Positions 10,077 to 22,407 of a stretch of DNA of 64,000 nucleotides are shown here, in pieces. The DNA is taken from positions 74,501-138,500 of the forward strand of contig JAKOGI010001341.1 in the NCBI GenBank assembly GCA_029747015.1. Direction: 5' to 3'. Both the position numbers and the translations under genes were made by a program. Within the stretch, counting starts at the first letter, position 1; each line of letters opens with the position of its first letter. The notes beneath the pieces are model-generated. The model had not been told where the DNA came from, ran no database searches, and saw nothing but the letters and a program-made list of their open reading frames with translations. Origin of the DNA: Carnegiea gigantea (Eukaryota > Streptophyta > Magnoliopsida > Caryophyllales > Cactaceae).

Positions 10077-12583
10077 TGTAACACCCTAAATGCACATAAT
10101 TCACCATTTACATTCCCTTCATTAGTTTCACCAATTAGAAGTAATATCCTAAATGATCGTGGTGTTACAGCCGCCCAAAAAGGATAAGACTTTGCTTGTA
10201 AATAGTAAATATAGCAACGCTAAACAACATTTACCATCACAAGGCATTGACATAATAACAACCCATCAAAACCATATATGAACAGTTCTAACATCAAAAC
10301 CATTCAACTATCTCAAGGTTTGCACCAAAATGTAGTACTCTTGTAGAGTACACAGTTACAACATCAAAGTATTTCACAATATAGTGCATAAAGTATCTCA
10401 ACACTAATACACCACCGTTCCATTCAGACTTCCTTGCTCACTTATCACCTTCAGTCGGCTTGCCAGCCTGAGGGAGATTCACTGAACATTTGCCTAAACT
10501 AAAGCATGAAAATATTTTGAACTGCGAGCTGAAACTCAGTACATGCGTTTCTGTATTATTAAACGTTCATAAAAAAAGTGGTTGGGCTCGCATTGTAATT
10601 TATTTTAATTTAAAATGGGGAATGAGATAAATATAAAATTGCATTGTCAATTATTATCTGGTAGTGAACCCCTAGTAACTGTTACGATCTGAACATAGGT
10701 GTACACCTATTAAGCCGATCGAGGGACCTGGCCTGAAACCGCGCGCGTAACTGAAGTGCAATGCCCTGTAACTGATAACTGATTGGGTCACTAATTATAT
10801 GATAAACCACTAATTAAACTGATTCATTGATATACTTATCAAAACATTATAATTTTGACAATTACCTGCTGATTTCTAAAGATACAGACAGTAAATGTAC
10901 CTGGGACTTTTAATGAAATTTCACTCAGTATGAGTATGCACAAAAGGGGAGGAAATGTTAGATTAGGCCCTGATTCTATATAAAAATATCATTATAGGAA
11001 CATATATTAGCAAATGTATTTATTTTCATAGTTAATATCCTAGTAAAAGAAAAGTAAGGGCGTAACAGGGGCTAGAATAAATGACTCATAACATAACCTC
11101 TTGACCTCTGTTTAAGAGCTAATTCCTCAATATCGAAAGCTTAAGAAGTCTTGAAAAACTTTCATTCACAACACAAGATATGATTCCTACAATAGGGTTC
11201 CCAAAATGGGACTAGAACACAAGTGTATCAGTTTTGGTCACAGTTCTAGCAAAATGGCCATAACTTTTTCCACATAACTCTGATTAAGGCGATTCAAAAG
11301 GCATTTCAAAGCTAGCCAAGGATCTATATACCCATTAGAAATCATAATTTTTGGCTGGTCGATCATTACCGATTTATTAGCAAAGTTTCCCCTGTTTTCT
11401 GTCATTTCCCAACCCCCACCGTCATTGTTTTGTTCTTTCTTTTCGCACAAGTCCCCATCCAAAATCATTCGTTAAAATCATGTAACAAAGACTTGGTCCT
11501 TCACATCACCATACAAAGCTACCATACTCAATTTCATTTCATAATCGTATACATCAAAGATTCATTTCTCAATCAAATATACACAAATAACAAGCTTGCT
11601 ATTAAAGGAAAGTTAAACCTTACATAATGATTAAAACCCTAACTTTTGGCCAACTTAGATTCACCCTTAACTCATTCAAAATCTCACAAACATCAACGTA
11701 ATCACTTATGATGCTAAGGATTCCCAAAATAAATACAAAACCACCCATAAACATCACTTAAGTTTAAGCTTGCATGATCATGAACAATCTCAACTCCCAC
11801 TAACTCTTAAGCTTCTCCAACAATTTAAACACCCCAAATAACTCTTATTTCTTATCAAAACAACTTGATCAATAATCAAAAATAACAAAAAAAGAATCAA
11901 AACTAAGATACAATCAAAATCAACAAGATTAAGATTAGGGTTTACTTACTTTGGTTGAAGAAAAGGGAATATATGTGAGGTTTGATGCTTGTGGGGATGT
12001 AGGTGGTGGCTAGGGTGTCTAGAGGGGCTGTTCTAGTGGTGGTTTGGTGGCCAAAATAGTAGCAGGTTGCACAAAGGGGAGGGGGCCGTGTGGTTAGAGA
12101 AAGAAAGGAGAGAGATGTGGTTTGAGTTTGGTTGTATTGTTTTGACTTATCTACATATTGGCTGAATTTATCCACCTCAAAAAGTAGCTTTTACTAACAA
12201 TAGTTGAGCTTAAATCATGGTAATTATCTAGGTTAATAATCCAAACTTATTGGGCTTCAAATTGCGCCAAAATAAGTTGGGCTCGGGAATAAAACGCGTC
12301 ATAACGATATTGTTTTTGTGTAACTGAAAATTAAAATTTTGTGATGTTACGGAAAACAAAATAAATCACTTAGATTATAATTGTTAGGGCCTATTATCAA
12401 TTCTCCCAAAATTTTTATTAATAATTAAATAAGTAAATAAAGCCCAAATTGCCAAGTAACGGCCCAAATGAAATTATTTTTTTTTTTACCATTGAGATTA
12501 TTAAATGTGATAAATAAATATGAGAAAATCATTAACGTGAGGTAATTAAATAAATAAACATAATTTAGGGTTTGGCTATTATA
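10077..12583 (-). repeat. Element B LTR 1 (3' LTR of left unit)
   Basis: 2507-bp repeat starting TGTAACACCC and ending in a decayed ggctattata (TTACA in the sister copies). It has the full set of LTR blocks, including the segment around 10690-10860 that is missing from LTR 2. Confidence 0.9.
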
Positions 12584-12598
12584 GCCTTGCCCCCTTAA
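12584..12598 (-). promoter_or_regulatory. Element B left unit polypurine tract
   Basis: The minus strand before LTR 1 reads taagggggcaaggc. It is a purine run directly against the LTR and matches the tracts at 20812 and 32348 in position. Confidence 0.7.
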
Positions 12599-12599
12599 A

Positions 12600-13190
12600 G
12601 AATTTTGTCCTCGAAACTTATGAATTTTATCATATCCTACAAGATTACCTCAAATAAATGTGGGTACTTGACTTTTATTTCCTCTTCAGTCTCCCAAGTG
12701 GCTTCTTGGGAGGTATGGTTTACCTAAAGTACCTTGACTAGTGGTATCTGCTTGTTGCGCGGCTGTTTAATTCTGCAATCTAGTATTTGGATTGGACACT
12801 TCTCATATACTAGATCTTCAGTGATTTCAATAGGTTCAGATACAATGGTGTGGCCCGGATCTGGAATATACTTTCTAAGCTAAAAGATGTGAAACACATT
12901 ATGCACGCGTTCAAGTTCTATTGGCAGATCCAGACGATATGGTACAGGATTCAACTTTTGAATGATTTTATAAGGTCCAATATATCTTTGACTCAATTTG
13001 CCTCGTACTCCGAACCGCTTAATACCCCTGGTTGGCGAAACTTTCAGAAAAACTTTATCACCTACTTGAAACTCGAGAGGCCTCCTTCTCTTATCCGTAT
13101 AACTCTTTTGCTGACTCTGGATAACTCTAATATGCTCCCAAATTTTTATTATTGTTTCAATGGTTTCCTATATCATTTTAGGACCTATGA
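12600..13190 (-). pseudogene. Element B left unit: integrase C-terminus and chromodomain, heavily decayed
   Basis: The minus strand here aligns with the intact chromodomain frame at 20823-21224. The match is only through scattered blocks in changing frames: PNTRLQN for the QILDRR block, and KIHKFRGQNS for the final KFISFED block. Stops occur every few codons. It would have tethered integration complexes to chromatin marks. It is called by homology to the other two internal regions. Confidence 0.75.
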
Positions 13191-14053
13191 TCAATGTCTC
13201 ATCCAAATCACTCCAACACAGCGAGGTTCTACATTTTCTCTTGTATAAAGCCTCAAACGAGGCCATTTGATGGTGGACTGGTAGCTATTATTATAAGAAA
13301 ACGCCACCAACAGTAAATCGTCTTCCCATTTCTCTTGGAACTCCAATACACAAGCTCTTAACATGGCCTCTAGAATTTGATTCACTCTTTCAGTTTGCCC
13401 ATCTCAGGGTGATAAGAGCTACTAAAGTTCAATTTGGTCCCAAAGGCTTTTTGAAGTGCTTGCCAAAAATAGGCTTGAAACCTTTGATCCTTATCTAATA
13501 CTATGTCTAAGGGGATCCCATGCAAGTGGACTATGGCCTTAACATATAGTCGGGCTAGTTTTTCAACTCCCAAAGTATCCCTAATTGGTAGAAAATGGAC
13601 TGACTTGGTAAGTTGATCAACTATGACCAAGATAGCATTCTTCCTCGAGGCAGAAAGGGGCAAACCCATAATAAAGTCTATTAAGATAGAATCCCACTTC
13701 CAAGTGGGAATTTCTAGGGGTCGCAGGTCACCCACGGGACGGTAATGCTCTACTTTAATCTTCTAGTAAGTTAGACACTTATCTAAATATTCTGCAACTT
13801 TATTCCACCAGAAGTGTTGTCTTAAGTCGCTGCACATCTTAGTGCCTCCTGGATGCGTCGAGTAGTGAGTATTGTGAGTCTCCTCTAGGATCTGTTTTCT
13901 CAATTCCCCATTTTTGAGTACACATAGGTGATTTTGGAATCGTAGGGTCCCATCCTTATGTACTACAAAGTCAGGAGACTTCCCTTTCTCTAAATTTTGC
14001 TTTATCCTTTGGAGTTCGATATCACTTTCCTGGTTCACCCAAATTTCCTCCAC
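13191..14053 (-). pseudogene. Element B left unit integrase, broken
   Basis: The zinc part at 13763-14053 has the His pair region (HNTHYSTHPGGTKM) and DKCLT, but the second cysteine is Tyr (TAC, 13766-13768), followed by a TAG. The core at 13382-13735 has IDFIMGLPLS with the first catalytic Asp and VLDKDQRF, where SDRD has become LDKD. The third block ends HPEMGKLKE, so the HPETDGQTE signature with the catalytic Glu is lost. 13191-13385 carries the rest of the core (LEFQEKWEDDLLLVAFSYNN). The enzyme cannot be functional. Confidence 0.87.
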
Positions 14054-14059
14054 TATGGA

Positions 14060-14640
14060 AGGCTGTAATGTAAGTGGTGATAATTGAACATTTGCTTACC
14101 TATGGAATACTAGTTGTATTCCCAAGTTCTCAAGCTCTCTTAAGAGATTCAACTAAGTAATCACCATAGTGCTTGAGCTATGTTGCGCCTTCTTACTCTG
14201 GGCACCTGCTACAACATTTGCTTTTCTTGGATGATATTGAATCTGCAAGTCATAGTCTTTAACCAACTCAAGCTAACGTTGTTGTCTCAAATTTAGCTCC
14301 TTCTGGGTGAAGATATACTTCAGACTTTGATGGTCAGTATAAATCTTGCATGGTACCCCGTATAAGTAAGGTCTCCAAATTTTCAATGCAAAGACCACGA
14401 CAGCTAGCTCCATGTCATGGGTAGGATAGTTTTTCTCATGAGGCTTGAGCTGTCGAGAGGAATAAGCTACTACCTTGTCTTCCTGCATCAGAACACACCT
14501 TAATCTGTTCTTTGAAGCATCAGTATAGATGGTGTGCTCCTTACCTTCTACTGGTAACGTTAGGATTGGAGTGGTAGTTAATCGCTGCTTTAGCTCTTTG
14601 AAAGCTCTCTTACATTTCTTTGTCTACTCAAATTTATGTG
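14060..14640 (-). pseudogene. Element B left unit RNase H, broken
   Basis: The open piece at 14273-14488 contains [37 protein letters not shown] and [20 protein letters not shown]. The glutamate of HDMELA and the aspartate of YTDHQ correspond to catalytic residues. The first Asp (YSDAS in element C) lies beyond the right break in a decayed segment. It follows RT and precedes integrase as usual. Confidence 0.85.
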
Positions 14641-15330
14641 CTTTCTTTAGCAGATTGGTCAGGAGTGAGGCTATTTCCAAAAAGTCCTTGATGAACCTTC
14701 AATAATAGCCCATTAAACCAGAAAGCTTCTAATCTCAGTGACGTTGGTAGGCCTTGACCATTCTGTGATTACCTTCACCTTCAGGGGGTCAACTTTAATT
14801 CCTTCTTGTGTAACCACATGTCCTAAGAACACCAGTTGTTCCAACCAAAATTCACTTTTCTTTAATTTGCCATAAATTTGATGCTCCCTCAGGGTTTGTA
14901 ACACTATCCTCAAATGATCAGCATGTTCCTCCCTTTCCTTAGAATAGATTAGGACGTCATCTATAAACACTACTATAACTTGTCTAGATAGGGTCTGAAG
15001 ACCCTATTCATAAGACCCATGAAGGCTGCCGGGGCATTGGTGAGGCCGAACGGCATCATTGTAAACTCGTAGTGACCATATCTAGTCCTAAACGCAGTCT
15101 TAGGGATGTCTTCAGGTTTAATCCTAAGTTGTTTGTACCCTAACGTCATATCAATCTTAGAGAAGACTTCTACTTCTTGAAGTTGGTCAAACAAGTCATG
15201 TATTCGCGGCAAACCGTATTTATTTTTGATTGTGCTCTTATTCAACTCTCTGTAGTCAATACATAACCTTAAGGTTCAATCCTTTTTCTTTACGAATAAC
15301 ACTGGGGCACCCCACGATAACACACTTGGC
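14641..15330 (-). pseudogene. Element B left unit reverse transcriptase, broken
   Basis: 14973-15245 covers [20 protein letters not shown] and [16 protein letters not shown], then [20 protein letters not shown]. 14713-14970 covers the catalytic FIDDVLIYSK and the thumb segment [15 protein letters not shown]. The two pieces meet at a frameshift a few residues before the FIDD motif. FIDD is the usual form of the YxDD box in this lineage. Confidence 0.88.
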
Positions 15331-16120
15331 CTGATAAATCAAATCTATAACAGTTCATCTAACTAAATCTTCAGTTCCTTGAGCTTAGTTGGAGCCATAC
15401 GATGTGTGGCATTGGAGATATGTTGGGCACCAGGGATTAATTCAATTCCAAAATCAATTTTCCTCTACGGAGGTAGCCCTGGTAACTCTTCAAGAAAAAC
15501 ATCTTCAAATTCACTAACTACAAGAATATTTCCTGCTTTCCCATCTTTTGTTTGGGTGCTAAAAGCATAACACCAATATCCAATGCACCCCTGACATAAC
15601 ACCTTACTTACTTTCATAGCAGAAATCAAGGGACAAGATTTTTCCTATCTCAGCCCACAGAAACATACTTCTCTTCTTTTTGCATCCTTCAAAATAACCT
15701 TAAGATCCTCACAGTCAGTCTTAGCTCTATAAGTGTGCAACCAATTCATTCTCGAAATGATATCAAAATTAAATAAATTAAATTGAATCAAATCCACAAG
15801 GGAGGTGGTTCCACCAATGGTGATGGGAACAAGTTTATAGGAAATAGGGCACTCAATCACAGAATCATTGGATAGCTTGATTCTATAATTGGTTTCCATC
15901 CTTCTACCCTTTAGGTTCAATTGCATGACAGATTGGGTAGATATAAATGAATGAGTATCACCCGAATCAAATAATATACAAAATGGCTTTGAATTTAAAA
16001 AGAGAGCTCCAGTGACTATCGTACCAGAGGTGGCAGCTTCCTTCTTGCTCATTACATATGCCCATCCTAATGCTGCAGGCCTTTATAGTGGGGCCCCTTG
16101 GTGAGGTGGGGCTAAGGGCT
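15331..16120 (-). pseudogene. Element B left unit protease and linker, broken
   Basis: 15645-16052 encodes GTLFLNSKP-like FLNSKPFCILFDSGDTHSFI. The active site is DSG followed by Asp where element C has Ala (DSGA). It continues through ITIGGTTSLVDLIQFNLFNF. The linker to RT (LPGLPPRRKIDFGIEL-type text) is decayed in 15331-15600. Confidence 0.82.
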
Positions 16121-17141
16121 TTGCTGCACCCTTATCCACCACCTTCAGTCTTCGTGGGAAGGCAGCAATGAGGTGTTCTGGGCTTTCACATCACATGCAT
16201 TTGTTGGTTCCTACTCAGCTTTCAAGGCTGGTGTGAATTGTTCTTCCACATTTTCCACAGGGCTCTGTTGAGCCTATAGGATAGCTCATGGGATGAGCGA
16301 GAGAAGGTTTCTTCTTGTTCACACTCTCACTTGGAGTTCCACGCTCAAACCCTTTTCTCATTTGGTTGATTGGGTTTAGAGCTCTCAATTCTGTCTTCAC
16401 TCGCTCCACTTCAGCAACTCGCTCATATAGCTCTTGGTGAGTCAAGATTGATTGCCCAGCTAACTGATTTCGAATGTAGAAGGCAAAACCCTCTTCAAAC
16501 CTCCTCATCTTTAGCCTTTCAGTTGACACAAATTCTGCGACAAACCTGGATAATTTTGTGAACTTACTGGCATACTGCATCACAGTCATATTACCACTCA
16601 TCTTCAACTTTATAAACTCTTTCTCCTTTTATCCTTGGACCACAACTGGGTATAATTTTACCCTCTATGCGTCCAGGAATTTACCCCAGGTGAATTCAGG
16701 CCCTACGAGCCTACCCTTAACAGTGTTCCACCAAATGTCAACTTCACCAGACAAATAATACGTCCCAATGTTTACTTTCTTTTCTTCTGGAACCTCTACC
16801 ACTGTAAAAATTTTTTCCATTTCCCTTACCCATTCCTCCAATACTACTGGATTATAATTTCCGTCATACGCTTTAGGGTTGCATCGTGCTAACATATCTG
16901 CTAATTTATCATCTTTAGGAGGGGTTTCAGTAGGCACTTGAGGAATCCGCTTCATCAATTTGGCTACTAAGGTCTACCAGTAGTTCAGGTCCCTAGTGTT
17001 ATTAGCTAACTCAGAGGGAAATGGTGGCATTTTGCTAAAATTTGGTAGCATATACTGTGAGGCTTGTTCACCCGATCTCTGGCTATGATCCGAGTTATCC
17101 TCTATATGAACCTCCGCATTATTTTGCACTGATTCAGACAT
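16121..17141 (-). pseudogene. Element B left unit gag, broken
   Basis: An ATG at 17139-17141 opens the frame MSESVQNNAEVHIEDNSDHS, which meets a TAG shortly before the capsid part at 16665-16958 (KRIPQVPTETPPKDDKLAD, KKVNIGTYYLSGEVDIWW). 16215-16607 continues with MTVMQYASKFTKLSRF and the first zinc knuckle (CGKCGRTIHTSLES), where the last Cys is Ser. The second knuckle has a stop in place of Trp, and its last Cys is Phe. Length and order match element C. Confidence 0.85.
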
Positions 17142-17391
17142 TCTGATGATACATTAAATGTAAAAATTCAATCACTGGAATCCCAAACATATAAGATAAG
17201 CATTCCCAACAAATGCATTTAATAAGGCTCAAATGTTATTTAAAATAGAATCATTTCATAACTGCTTATTTACAAACGTAGTTGCCTGTTTATATACATA
17301 ATCAATAAAATATAACACATCTAGCTAACTAAGTAAGATCAGCCCTGACTCCTACCTAAAACACTAACTGGGCCCCCAGTCCCTAAGTCCG

Positions 17392-18435
17392 TCACATGCC
17401 CAAAAAAAAACGAACTATGTCAACGCGATCGAAAGGATTCAACTGGCTATATAAAATATCATATGCTATACAAAATGCGTCTATCCAATCTAACCATGCT
17501 ATACACATGCGGGGCTCAAAATGTGACCTACACAAATCAGCATGTGAAACAACGTAACGATCACTAAATGGATCGTAATCGGGGTCGGACTCATCCTCAG
17601 GCTCCTCGCCTGAGTCAAAACTACTTTCTGATGCTTCCAACTCTACCTCGTCCATCTCCTAATCGAGCTGTTGCTCTCAAACTTCCTCATTGACCTCCTG
17701 ATCCATCTGCTACTCCTTTACTATCTCATAAATCCCTTGATCCTCCTCTGGATCGTCCTCGTCCTCAAAATCCTCCATGGGCTTGTCATCAGAACTAAGC
17801 ACCACGATCTCCGGTGTATCGGGGAGATCCACCACCACATGAGCCTCCCCAGGACTGTCGAACATCTGTGGAGTACCTGGTACAGGTGGCGATGGTGGTC
17901 CCTGTGCTTGTGTGGGTGGTGCGGGCAGCGGATGTACCTGGTGTAAAGTGACAGACGTGCTGAAGAGTCTCCACAGTAATGCCCCTCTGCTCGAACTCTT
18001 CTCAAAACATCAACTCTGTAGTAATAGTTGCCCAAGCCCCCTGGACCTCAAACCTAGGTCCGTCCCAACCTGGGTTCCCCGTCATCATGAAATGATGATA
18101 ACGGAGCTGGAACTCTATCTACGGATCAACCGTGGATAAGGACCATAACAATCTACATGCATGGACTGTGATGTTATGAAACTCAGAGAAAGAGTCCTGC
18201 ACATGAGCATTATGCTGGCATGCAACATTGAAATGTGAGGCGTCACAAATGTACCAGGCATCATATTAATAGCATAGGAATTCATCCAGCAAGGAAAATA
18301 CAAATGAGGGGCATGTAGAAGATAAGCAATATGCATTTCTAATATCATAAGACTATTTCTAATATCACAAGTCTCTAATAGTATACGATGTTCCTTACTA
18401 ATGACCCATTTCACCCTCTTATATCTAAGCTCCAT
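17392..18435 (-). pseudogene. Element B left unit extra ORF upstream of gag
   Basis: An additional coding region between PBS and gag that also occurs in the right unit (25748-26630) and in element C (37364-38107). It starts MELRYKRVKWVISKEHRILL at 18435. The middle block is related to EEFNQRGITIEMLQHVFPLH in C. It ends with an acidic tail, SSFDSGEEPEDESDPDYDPF. The stop shared by the other two copies (TAG after the DR residues) has changed here to TAC, so the frame reads on to 17392. Frameshifts lie near 17700 and 18050. I recognise no domain and no membrane segment. The Pro-rich centre and the Asp/Glu-rich tail suggest a soluble accessory protein; its function is unknown. Confidence 0.7.
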
Positions 18436-18468
18436 ACTCCGTATCCCATTAGAAAACTCAATAACCTA

Positions 18469-18480
18469 GCTCTAATAGCA
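18469..18480 (-). promoter_or_regulatory. Element B left unit primer site, decayed
   Basis: The minus strand reads TGCTATTAGAGC, two changes from the initiator-Met complement TGGTATCAGAGC. It lies four bases inside LTR 2. Confidence 0.75.
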
Positions 18481-18484
18481 AATC

Positions 18485-20811
18485 TGTAACACCCCAAATG
18501 TACATAATTCACTATTTGCGGTCTCTTTATTAGTTTAACCAATTAGAAGTAATATCCCAAATGATTGGGGTGTTACCGCCGTCTAAAAAGAACAAGGCTT
18601 TGCTTGTAAACAATAAATATAGCAACGCTAAACAAAGTTTACCATCACAAGGCATTAACACAATCACAACCCATCAAAACCATATATGAATAGTTCTAAA
18701 ATTAAGCCATTCAACTATCTCAAGGTTTACACCAAAATATAGTAACTCTTGTAGAGTATACAGTTCCAACATCAAAATATTTCACAATATAGTGCTAAAA
18801 TCATCTTAACACTAATACACCACCGTTCTATTTACACTTCCTTGATCACTTATCACCTTCAGTCAGTCAGCTATCCTGGGGGCGATTCACTGAACATTTG
18901 CCTAAAATAAAACATGAAAATATTTTGAACTGTGAGCCGAAGCTCAGTACATGCATTCCTGTATTATTACACGTTCATGGAAGAACTGGTTGGGCCTGCA
19001 TTGTAATTTATTTTAATTTAAAATAGGGAATGAGATAAATATAAAACTGAGTTGTCAATTATTATCTAGCAGTGAAACCCTAGTAACTATTATGATTTAA
19101 AGATACAGACAATGAACCTACCTGGTACTTTTAATGAAATTTCACTGAGTATGATTGTGCACAAAAGAGAAGGAAATGATATATTAGGCCCTAATTCTAT
19201 ACAAAAATATCGTTATAGGAACATATAGTTAGCAAATCTATTTATTTTCATAGCTAATATCTTAGTAAAAGAAAAGTAAGGGCATAACAGGGGCTAGAAT
19301 AAATCACTCATAACATAACTTCCCAACCTTCGTTTGAGACCTAATTCCTTAATATAGAAAGCCCAAGAAGTCTTAAAAAATTGTCATTTACAATACGAAA
19401 CATAATTCCCACAATAGGGTTCCCAAAATGACGCTTGAACACAAGTGTACCAGTTTTAGTTGAACCTGCATGGTTCTAGAAAAGTGGCCATAAATTTTTC
19501 CATAGAACTGGAATTAAGGCTATTCAAATGGAATTTGAATGATACCTCATAGATCTATCTACCCACAAAAAATCATAATTTTGGGCTAGACCAATCATTG
19601 CCAGCTTATTGGCAAAGGTTCCCCAATTTGCTGTCATTTTCTAGCCCCCACTGTCATTGCTTTCTTCTTTCCTTTAACATAAATCCTCATCTAAAATCAT
19701 TCCTTAAATCATAAAATAAGGCTTTGGTCCTTCCCATCACCATATGAAGCCACCATACTCAATTTCAATTCATAGTCATATACATCAATGATTCATTTCT
19801 CAATTAGATATACACAAATAACATGCTTGCTATTAAAGGAAAGCTAAACCATGTATAATCATTAAAACCCTAACTTTTGGCCAACTTATATTCACCGTTA
19901 ACTCGTTTAAAATCTCACCAACATCACCATAATCAGTCATGATGCTAAAGATTGTCAAAACAAATACAAAACCACCCATAAACATCACTTAAGGTTAGGC
20001 TTATATGATCATAAACAATCTCAACTCATACTTACTCTCAAGCTTCTCCAACAATTTAAACATCAAAAATAACTCATATTTCTTATCAAAACAACATGAT
20101 CAATAATCAAAAATAACCAAAAAAGAATCAAAACTAAGATACAATCAAAATCAACAAGATCAAGATTAGGGTTTACTTACTTTGCTTGAAGAAAAGGGAA
20201 TATATGTGAGGTTTGATGCTTATGGGGATGTAGGTGTGGTTAGTGTGGCTAGAGGGGCTGTTCCAGTGGTGGTTTGGTGGCCAAAATAGCAGTAGTTTGC
20301 ACAAAAGGGAAGGGGCCGTGGGGTTAGAGAGAGAAAGGAGAGAGATGTGGTTTGAGTTTGGTTGTATTGTTTTGACTTATCTACATAGCTAGCTGAATTT
20401 ATCCACCTCAAAAAGTAGCTTTTAATAACCATGATTAAGCTTAAATCATGGTAATTAGCTAGTTTAATAATGCAAACTTGTTGGGCTTCAAATTGGGCCG
20501 AAGTAAGTTGTGTTCGGGAATAAAACGCTCCGTAACGATATTGTTTTTGCGTAACTCAAAATTAAATTTTTGCGATGTTACGGAAAACAAAATAAATCAC
20601 TTAGATTATGATTGTTACGGCCTATGATCAATTCTCCCAAAATTTTCATTAATAATTAAATAAATAAATAAAACTCGAATTGCCACGTTAGGGCCCAAAT
20701 GAAATTATTTTTTCCAACCAAGATGATTAAATGTGATAAATAAATATGAGAAAATCATTAAGGTGAGGTAATTAAATAAATAAATATAATTTAGGGGGTT
20801 GGGCTATTACA
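18485..20811 (-). repeat. Element B LTR 2 (shared middle LTR)
   Basis: 2327-bp repeat, TGTAACACCC to ...TATTACA. It is shorter than the sister LTRs because about 165 bp is missing near 19095: the text jumps from ctattatgattt to aaagatacag, omitting the block present at about 10690-10880 and 27250-27450. It is shared by the two units. Confidence 0.9.
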
Positions 20812-20826
20812 GCCTTCCACCCTTAA
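20812..20826 (-). promoter_or_regulatory. Element B right unit polypurine tract
   Basis: The minus strand before LTR 2 reads taagggtggaaggc. Its presence on this side shows that LTR 2 is the 3' LTR of the right unit. The pol stop codon lies inside the same stretch. Confidence 0.7.
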
Positions 20827-21786
20827 AGAGTTTCGTCCTCAAAACTTATGAACTTTATCATGTCTTGCAAGATTACCTCAAATACATGTGGGTACTCGAC
20901 TTTCACTTCCTCTTTAGTCTCCCAAGTGGCTTCTTGTGAGGTACGATTTTCCCAAAACACCCTAACTAATGGTATTTGCATGTTGCGCAGTTGTGCAATT
21001 CTGCGATCTAGTATTTGGATTGGACGCTCCTTATATACTAGATCTTCAGTTATTTCAATAGGTTCAGATTCAATGATGTGGTTCGGATTTGGAATATACA
21101 TCCTGAGCTGAGAGATGTGAAACACGTTATGCACGTGTTCAAGTTCTACTGGCAGATATAGACGATATGCTACGGGATTCAACTTTTCAATGATTTCATG
21201 AGGTCTAATATATCTTGGACTCAATTTGCCTCATACTCCGAACCTCTTGATAGCCCTAGTTGGCAAAACTTTCAAAAAAACTTTATTGCCTACTTGAAAC
21301 TCCAGAGGCCTCCTTCTCTTGTCCGCATAACTCTATTGTCGACTCTGGGCAACCCTCATATGCTCCCGAATTTTTCTTATTGTTTTAATGGTTTCCTAGA
21401 TCATTCTATGACTATGATCAATGCCTCGTCCAAATCACTCCAACACAGCGGGGTTGTACATTTGCTCCCATATAAAGCCTCAAACAGGGCCATTTTGATA
21501 GTGGACTGGTAGTTATTATTATAAGAAAACTCCACCAATGGTTAATCGTCTTCCTATTTCCCTTGGAACTCCAATACACAAGCTCTTAACATGTCCTCTA
21601 GAGTTTGATTCACTCTTTTAGTTTGGCCATATGTCTCAGGGTGATAAAAGCTACTAAAGTTCAATTTGGCCCAAAAGGCTTTTTGAAGTGCTTGCCAAAA
21701 ATGGGCTTGAAATCTTTGATCCCTCTTTGATACAATGTCTAAGGGGATCCCATGCAGGCGGACTATCTCCTTAACATACAGTTGGG
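20823..21786 (-). pseudogene. Element B right unit integrase C-terminus with chromodomain
   Basis: 20823-21224 is open for 133 codons. The linker MSPRYIRPHEIIEKLNPVAY and VELEHVHNVFHISQLRMYI is followed by the chromodomain, ERPIQILDRRIAQLRNMQIP and then VRVFWENRTSQEATWETKEE, ending KFISFEDETL. This C-terminal chromodomain marks the chromovirus branch and is thought to direct integration to modified histones. Between 21225 and 21786 the core end is decayed; the HPETDGQTE block reads HPETYGQTK, so the catalytic Glu is Lys. Confidence 0.9.
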
Positions 21787-22407
21787 CTAGTTTTCAACTC
21801 CCCAAGTATCCCTAATTAGCAGAATATGGGCCGACTTGGTAAGTCGATCAACTATGACCCAGATAGCATTCTTCCTTGAGGTAGAAAGAGGTAAGCCCAT
21901 AATAAAGTCCATTGAGATAGAATCCCACTTCCAAGTGGGAATTTCTAGGGGTTGCAGTTCACCCACAAAACACCGACGCTCTGCTTTAACCTTCTGGTAG
22001 GTTAGACACTTATCTACATATTCTGCAACTTCCTGCTTCATATTATTCCACCAGAAGTATTGCCTTAAGTCTCTGCACATCTTGGTGTCTCCTGGATGCA
22101 CCGAGTAGCGAGTATTATAAGTCTCCTCTAGGCTCTGTTTCCTCAATTCCTCATTTTTAGGTACACATAGGCGATTTTGGAATTATATGGTCCCGTCCTC
22201 ATGTACTACAAACCCAGGAGACTTCCTTTTCTCTAAATTTTGCTTTATTCTTTGGAGTTCAGGATCACTTTTCTGGATCACCCACATTTCCTCCACTATG
22301 GAAGGCTGTAAGGTAAGTGCTGATAATTGAATATTTGCTTGCCTATACGACACTAGTTGAATTCCTAAGTCCTCAAGCTCTCTCAAGGGATTCAACTGAG
22401 TAATCAC
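21787..22407 (-). pseudogene. Element B right unit integrase N-part, broken
   Basis: 21787-22146 contains the H2C2 region (YNTRYSVHPGDTKMCRDLRQ, then DKCLTYQK) and the start of the core with MDFIMGLPLS. The second zinc cysteine is Tyr (21997-21999), the same change as in the left unit but not in element C, which supports a recent common origin of the two units. The open frame ends before the SDRD block. 22183-22407 is the spacer between RNase H and integrase. Confidence 0.86.
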
